Below are positions 59,010-64,000 of a stretch of 64,000 nt of DNA, piece by piece. A model generated the notes under the pieces. It saw nothing but the letters and a program-made list of their open reading frames with translations. It did not search any database and was not told the origin of the DNA. Position 1 is the first letter of the stretch. Each line of letters begins with the position of its first letter. Made by a program: the position numbers and the translations under genes. This stretch comes from Rickettsiales bacterium (GTDB lineage: Bacteria; Pseudomonadota; Alphaproteobacteria; Rickettsiales; SXRF01). Location of the stretch: NCBI GenBank assembly GCA_025464625.1, contig JAOAUZ010000002.1, positions 372,001 through 436,000 on the forward strand. Direction: 5' to 3'.

Positions 59010-61334
59010 CTAGTTGCGTAGTGGCTTGCCTGTTTGTAGCATGTGTTCTATGCGGGCGATTGTGCCTTTGGTTTTTACCAGTTCCATGAAGCCAGCCACT
59101 TCGAGATCCAAAATCTGCTGCTCGCTGATTTCATCGGCAATATCAGTATCACCGCCAGTTAGAACCTGTGCCAGCACCCGCGATACCACCACATCATGCG
59201 GAGTTGCTTTGCCAGAGGCAGCGTATCCATCAATTGCCATGAACAATGCTACCTTCCCAGCCTCACCAGTAAGGCGCAGAGTTTGTGGAGCAGGTGCTGT
59301 GTAGTCATCAACCATTGCAAGGCAACGTGCCTTGGCATCTGCCAGAACGCGGGTGCGGTTCATACTAATACCATCATTTTCACGCATGATTTTAAGGTCT
59401 TTTGCTTCCAGTGCTGAACCGCCTGTTTTTGCTGTGCCAATCATCTCAAATACTTTGCTGATGGTCGGCATTGCATTTGCAGGATTATTAACATCGGCAT
59501 GGCGCAGCAGCATTTCCTTACATCCGCCCCAAGCTGGAATTAGTCCAACACCAACCTCTACAAGTCCGGGATATGATTCGACATGTGCTTGCACTGCGTT
59601 CGAGTGCAGCACAATTTCACAACCACCACCAAGTGCCATGCCAGCTAGTGAAGAAACTACAGGAAACGGCGCATGTTTCAGTGCCATCATCGCGTGTTGA
59701 CCAGCACGAATAACATCTTCAATCTGTTTCCATGCAGCAATATTCGCTGCCATAAGCATAAAACCAAGATTTGCACCAACGGAGAAATTATCGGCATCAT
59801 TTCCTATAACCAGTCCACGGAAATCTTTTTTTACTAAACCTACAGTTTGCTCAATCAGAGATAAAATGTCAGGATCAACCGAATTCATTTTCGAGGTTAG
59901 TTCAAGGCAGGCGATACCATCACCAATATCCCATAAACTAGCGGAGGCATTCTTTATAACTGGTTTCTTGTTTAATTTTATATCACCTAACATTAATGTC
60001 CCTGCAGGCGGAACTATAGGAGAATATTCTCCTTTAATGTTCATCGCGGATTTCTGACCAGCAGCCACCGAATACAGAGTTTTTCCTGATGCTTTGGTAA
60101 GCAGTGTGGGAACGGGTATTCCTTTGGCTTGCAGCATTTTTACAAAATTATCGACACCGATTTTATCAATCATTTCAAACGGACCATATTTCCAACTATA
60201 GCCGAGCTTCATAGCATTATCGACGGCAGCGATATCATCAGAAATTTCTGGAATGAGAGAGGCAGCATAATGCAATGTTCCACCCAAAACTGAGGCAGCG
60301 TATTGTCCGCCAATATCAGGATGAGTAAGCAGAGCCGCAAGCCCAGCTTTTGCAGCATCAACACTAGCTAATTCCACCTTGCTAGAAACTGGCTTATACT
60401 CACCAGTTTTAAGGTCGATAACTTCTTTGATTTTTTTCTCACCTTGTTTATTCATGCGGTAAAAACCGCCTTTGCCTTTGCGCCCAGTATAGCCGTCGGC
60501 AATCATCTTTTTAACAAGCTCAGGTTCTTGATAGAGCGCGCGGAAAGCATCATTTTCAGGCAGTGTGGCAAGCATCGCTTTAGCGATTAGTGGCATCAAA
60601 TCGATACCAATCAAATCGAACAAACCGAAAATGCCTGTGCTTGGCATCCCTACAGGCTTTCCCATAACAGCATCAGCCTGCTGCGGAGAAATACCAAGGC
60701 GCATAGCTTCAATTAGCCCAAGCATCATCCAATAAACACCGATGCGGTTGGCGATGAATCCCGCAGTGTCTTTGCAATGAACAACAGTTTTTCCCAACTT
60801 TATATCGGCAAATTGCTCTATGGCTTGCAGCGCTTCTTTGCGAGTAGTTTCTCCTCCCAAAACTTCCAGCAGACGCATAAAGCGTGGCGGGTTGAAGAAG
60901 TGGGTTATCATGAAATCTTGTTTGAAAGAATCAGGAAGTCCACCAGTCAGAGTTTTTAAGGGAAGGGTGGAGGTGTTTGATGAAATTACACTTCCAGCTT
61001 TGCGCACAGAATCTATTTTGCGATAAACATCTTGTTTTACATCCAGCCGCTCTAAAACTGCTTCGATAATCCAGTCGCAATCGGCGAGCATATCCAGATT
61101 ATCTTCGAGGTTACCGCAGGTAACAAGTTTTGTAACTTTAGGATGAACAAATCCAGAAGGCTTGTTAGCAAGTTGTTTTTCGATTGCTTTTTCGGTTAGA
61201 ATATTACGGTTTTCTGCACCAGCAGGAACAATATCTAATAGAACAACTGGAGTGCCACTTGCGGCAATATGCGCTGCAATACCACTACCCATTACCCCCG
61301 AGCCGATAACGGCAATCTTTTTTATACTGGTCAT
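59010..61334 (-). CDS. 3-hydroxyacyl-CoA dehydrogenase / enoyl-CoA hydratase, FadN type
   Basis: This 774-residue bifunctional beta-oxidation enzyme acts in the cytoplasm. The N-terminal dehydrogenase (KIAVIGSGVMGSGIAAHIAA; IKLGKTVVHCKDTAGFIANR; GIFGLFDLIGIDLMPLI) comes first. A second dehydrogenase C-terminal domain follows (FEMIDKIGVDNFVKML), then a crotonase domain from residue about 460. That domain has SLAGMALGGGCEIVLHSN and LVEVGVGLIPAWGGCKEMLL, with both glutamates. This order, dehydrogenase first, is that of FadN, the reverse of FadB. AAGGA lies ten bases ahead of ATG. No thiolase gene is next to it. Confidence 0.93.
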   Translation of the reverse strand: MTSIKKIAVIGSGVMGSGIAAHIAASGTPVVLLDIVPAGAENRNILTEKAIEKQLANKPSGFVHPKVTKLVTCGNLEDNLDMLADCDWIIEAVLERLDVKQDVYRKIDSVRKAGSVISSNTSTLPLKTLTGGLPDSFKQDFMITHFFNPPRFMRLLEVLGGETTRKEALQAIEQFADIKLGKTVVHCKDTAGFIANRIGVYWMMLGLIEAMRLGISPQQADAVMGKPVGMPSTGIFGLFDLIGIDLMPLIAKAMLATLPENDAFRALYQEPELVKKMIADGYTGRKGKGGFYRMNKQGEKKIKEVIDLKTGEYKPVSSKVELASVDAAKAGLAALLTHPDIGGQYAASVLGGTLHYAASLIPEISDDIAAVDNAMKLGYSWKYGPFEMIDKIGVDNFVKMLQAKGIPVPTLLTKASGKTLYSVAAGQKSAMNIKGEYSPIVPPAGTLMLGDIKLNKKPVIKNASASLWDIGDGIACLELTSKMNSVDPDILSLIEQTVGLVKKDFRGLVIGNDADNFSVGANLGFMLMAANIAAWKQIEDVIRAGQHAMMALKHAPFPVVSSLAGMALGGGCEIVLHSNAVQAHVESYPGLVEVGVGLIPAWGGCKEMLLRHADVNNPANAMPTISKVFEMIGTAKTGGSALEAKDLKIMRENDGISMNRTRVLADAKARCLAMVDDYTAPAPQTLRLTGEAGKVALFMAIDGYAASGKATPHDVVVSRVLAQVLTGGDTDIADEISEQQILDLEVAGFMELVKTKGTIARIEHMLQTGKPLRN

Positions 61335-61391
61335 GTTAAATTGATCCTTTCTTGCTTAGGGCGGGTAGGTGGTGCTGAGTAAACAGGTTTT

Positions 61392-61419
61392 ATTCTAACA
61401 TAATCTGTAATTTAGTTAA
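61392..61419 (-). promoter_or_regulatory. Candidate promoter of the FadN-type gene
   Basis: On the minus strand TTAACT (61414-61419) and TAGAAT (61392-61397) are 16 bases apart. The -10 matches five of six. It lies just after the stop of the upstream TPR gene and about 58 bases before the start codon. Confidence 0.4.
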
Positions 61420-61421
61420 AT

Positions 61422-63998
61422 TCATTTAGTGGCAGGTGTTTTTAGATTTGCTGTATTAATACGGGCTTTGTAATTTTCAATAAACGAGCGTGTATTGTTA
61501 ATAGACTGTATTACCTCATCAAAATTGCGGGAGTTAGGAATAACATCTTGTGAGGTAACAAACTCGAATACTTTTTTATTGGGGTTTGCAGCCATTAATG
61601 GACCAAAATAATCACGCAGATATTGTAGTTGCTCTCTATTATCAGTAAAAATATATGCCAAAGCCAGCTTTATTAAATATTCGCTTTCATCAAGATTTAT
61701 TGGCGCGGTGATATCTTGCCGTTTTTTTAAAATGGTTTCGATGCTGGCAGTTAATTTTGTCCAATCTTTTGCCTTCCAATAGATACTAATTCGTACACGT
61801 TCTGCCTCTGGCGTATCGTCTTGCCCCAGAGTTTGTAGTGCTAAATCTGACTTATCCAAACTCACCATTGCTTCTGCTGCAAGGCGATTACGCAGTAGGC
61901 GTAATAATACTTGGTTTTCACCATATACTGAATCTTGCAGTGCGGTCAGGGCTTTTTGTGGCTGGTGATTTAAGATGTGTATAGTTGCGAGTTTTGCGCC
62001 TAGTTGGCTGCGCCGCTCTTTTTCTGCCTGTGCATGCATTTGATGATCGAGCAGACCTGCTGCTTGCTCCATTAAGTCAACAGAAATAAGGCGATCTGCC
62101 AAACGGTCAAGCATCTCGTTACCAGCAGTACCGCTAGGCATATAGTTGCGATATTCATAGTAAAGAGCGAGTGCTTCAAGCGGAGGGAGTGTATCCGCCA
62201 CACCTTCATTGAACATGATAACAAACACCTCGCTCATTTTTCGTGCCATATCTACAGCGGTAGAAGTATTCTTAAATGATTGTACGCCATTGTTCCATAC
62301 ACGCATGGCGTTCACATAATCTTTTCTTTCGTGGTATAACTCGCCCAGAAGCGTCAATACTTGTAACTCTAGACTATCGCCATGCCAGTTCAGCCGTAGT
62401 CGTTCTAACCTATCAATTGCTTTATCTTTTTCTAGACCTCCGTCCATATCACGGGCGATACGAGTAAATTCAGCGCGAGCTTTAACAAATGGATGCTTAA
62501 AATCTTCCGCTAACTTATCCAAATTTTCTGTAGCCTCTTTTTCCTGACCAGTACTCATGGAGATTTTTGCCATAAGGAAATTGATATAGACATTGATGGA
62601 ATCAAGAAGATTGTCTTGATGAAGGGAGTCAAAGATTTTAAGCGCGATATTATAATCTTTTGCTGCTATTGCTCTATCCGCTGCGACAATTGCTAGGCGT
62701 TGACGAAATACAGGCGGATATTTACTTATGTAATCCTCGTTCATTGCAAGATAATCATAGGTTTGACCAGCATTACCCAATAAATCGGAAAGGACAGCAC
62801 GCCAATAATCAACTTCTTTGTTGTTGTTTAATTCTGTTGCTGAGAAATCTTTTGCTGCCTCTATAAAACGCGTCATCAAAAAATTGGCAACACCGTGCAT
62901 AGCATTTAGTTTTGCGCTGCGGTAAAAAGATGGATCTGCACGATTTATTCCATCGAGTAAGGCATTCGCTTCTGGAGCCAAACCTTCACTTAGATATATT
63001 TGAGCCATGCGTAACCGTGCATTGTTGGCATCTTGAACGTTCTCTGTTTCTACTGTCTGATGAAATAATTTTTGTAATTGCTTCTGACGTGATTCGGTGA
63101 TGCCAATTTTCCATATTTCATAAGGAAATAATGTAGGACTAGCTTGTGCGGCATCGTTTATTGCCTTTATATCAAGTTTAGGAAGATCGGGAGAAATAGT
63201 AGCGCCTTTCGTGGTGGTAATTCGCAGACCATTTCTTAATTGCACTACTGATATATCATCAGCTTTTTTAACAACTGCTATTCCCTGTACAGTTTCTAAT
63301 ATATTAAATTCTATGAACTCACGGGCATTGGTTACGCCTTCTCCTATTTTAAAAAGTGGAGTGATTATTATCTCATCTCCGATTATTGGATCACGCACAG
63401 CGATAGGATCTGCCATTTCTAATGTAGATACTAAAACATGTGGCGGTGCAGGAGGAGAGGTGCTGACTTCAACAGGTAATGGCGAGGAAATAGGTTGTTT
63501 TTTTTGTGTAATTAATAAGGCTACATTATTTGAATTTTCTTCCTTTGTTAAGCTGCTATAAACATTATCATCAATTGGGATATAAAGAATTGTCGCCTTA
63601 GAATTAGGAATTATTTTTGGTTTTGCAATTACGGTTTTTTCCATATCTTCAAATTCAGATAAATCTAATTTTACTCCTTTTTCCAAAATCACCCATAAAT
63701 TATGATTGCGCTTAAATACGGCAAATGCTGTGCGTTCAGCTAGTGGAAAGCGAATGGTCGCACTATCATTGGCGGAAGAAACAGTGACTTTGTTTATCTG
63801 CACGGCTTCGATGGGAGCAGCAGAGCTTGGTTGGGCAATCCCATCATCTTCTTTGGGCGATGATTCTTTTGTGGCGGTGCTTTCACCTGCTGTTGGCGCA
63901 AGATTGGCCAGAATTTTAGCATAGCTATTCACGGCATTTTTAGATGAATCCACAACTTTCACGCTGTCACGCACAGACTCTAAAGGAATAAGTGGCAT
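61422..63998 (-). CDS. Large TPR-type protein (partial at the right edge)
   Basis: At least 858 residues are visible. The first Met in the window (63998) has no signal peptide and no visible ribosome site, so the gene probably begins beyond the edge. Residues about 1-280 are a low-similarity region with short beta-like repeats and Ser/Pro-rich linkers. From residue about 310, helical repeats appear (ARLRMAQIYLSEGLAPEANA, AIAAKDYNIALKIFDSLHQ, YVNAMRVWNNGVQSFKN), consistent with TPR or SEL1-like repeats to the C-terminus. Such scaffolds often sit in the periplasm. The partners are unknown, and the family is unrecognised beyond the repeats. Confidence 0.75.
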   Translation of the reverse strand: MPLIPLESVRDSVKVVDSSKNAVNSYAKILANLAPTAGESTATKESSPKEDDGIAQPSSAAPIEAVQINKVTVSSANDSATIRFPLAERTAFAVFKRNHNLWVILEKGVKLDLSEFEDMEKTVIAKPKIIPNSKATILYIPIDDNVYSSLTKEENSNNVALLITQKKQPISSPLPVEVSTSPPAPPHVLVSTLEMADPIAVRDPIIGDEIIITPLFKIGEGVTNAREFIEFNILETVQGIAVVKKADDISVVQLRNGLRITTTKGATISPDLPKLDIKAINDAAQASPTLFPYEIWKIGITESRQKQLQKLFHQTVETENVQDANNARLRMAQIYLSEGLAPEANALLDGINRADPSFYRSAKLNAMHGVANFLMTRFIEAAKDFSATELNNNKEVDYWRAVLSDLLGNAGQTYDYLAMNEDYISKYPPVFRQRLAIVAADRAIAAKDYNIALKIFDSLHQDNLLDSINVYINFLMAKISMSTGQEKEATENLDKLAEDFKHPFVKARAEFTRIARDMDGGLEKDKAIDRLERLRLNWHGDSLELQVLTLLGELYHERKDYVNAMRVWNNGVQSFKNTSTAVDMARKMSEVFVIMFNEGVADTLPPLEALALYYEYRNYMPSGTAGNEMLDRLADRLISVDLMEQAAGLLDHQMHAQAEKERRSQLGAKLATIHILNHQPQKALTALQDSVYGENQVLLRLLRNRLAAEAMVSLDKSDLALQTLGQDDTPEAERVRISIYWKAKDWTKLTASIETILKKRQDITAPINLDESEYLIKLALAYIFTDNREQLQYLRDYFGPLMAANPNKKVFEFVTSQDVIPNSRNFDEVIQSINNTRSFIENYKARINTANLKTPATK

Positions 63999-64000
63999 TA

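Noticed and set aside
1-64000. CRISPR array or prophage
   Set aside because: No regularly spaced repeats with unique spacers and no phage structural or integrase genes were seen.

Overview
The window looks like a chromosome segment of an AT-leaning alphaproteobacterium. The clues are a TrcR (DUF1013) regulator, a transhydrogenase alpha subunit split into PntAA and PntAB, a CBP3-type cytochrome bc1 chaperone gene beside rpoH, the order glyQ-glyS-ppdK, and SURF1/thrC/M16-peptidase in a row. I cannot assign a genus. No tRNA, rRNA, CRISPR array, prophage or classical insertion sequence is visible.

Bases 1-11240 are housekeeping genes. They run: the start of a possible two-partner-secretion transporter, a periplasmic SH3 protein, pntAB/pntAA with an unknown glycine-rich gene upstream, a lone type IV pilin-like gene with a clear terminator, an enoyl-CoA hydratase plus a membrane-bound AraC regulator, trcR, lptF/lptG, pepA and holC. 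Bases 11241-22854 hold a co-oriented translation and metabolism block: glyQ, a GIY-YIG unit, phzF-like, panD, glyS, ppdK, gltX, cysS, rpoH and a CBP3-family gene. Bases 22851-28514 hold an M16 peptidase, thrC, a BrnTA-type toxin-antitoxin pair, SURF1, a 2-Cys peroxiredoxin and trxB.

Bases 28511-55904 form a surface-polysaccharide locus of 26 genes. Two genes (manC and a phosphoglycosyl transferase) point left and 24 tightly packed genes point right. The locus should make GDP-mannose and GDP-fucose, a uronic-acid-type nucleotide sugar (through an unusual CBS-dehydrogenase fusion) and a CMP-activated nonulosonate-like sugar (HAD, Nudix, NeuB, three methyltransferases, NeuA-like). It also carries several glycosyltransferases and an O-antigen polymerase or ligase. 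No flippase or ABC exporter lies in the window. Three hairpins and a promoter at 45228-45387 split the rightward run in two.

Bases 55905-64000 hold a LuxI/FeeM-like acyltransferase, a TonB-dependent receptor, a FadN-type beta-oxidation protein and a large TPR protein cut by the window edge.

The most striking signal is a set of small palindromic repeats of at least four kinds, several placed inside or against essential genes. A GIY-YIG endonuclease gene sits between perfect inverted hairpin repeats at the 3' end of glyQ and looks like a minimal mobile unit. A second palindrome lies in frame inside glyS. A third forms the N-terminus of a glycosyltransferase, and a copy of it lies between panD and glyS. 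A 102-base imperfect palindrome separates holC from glyQ.
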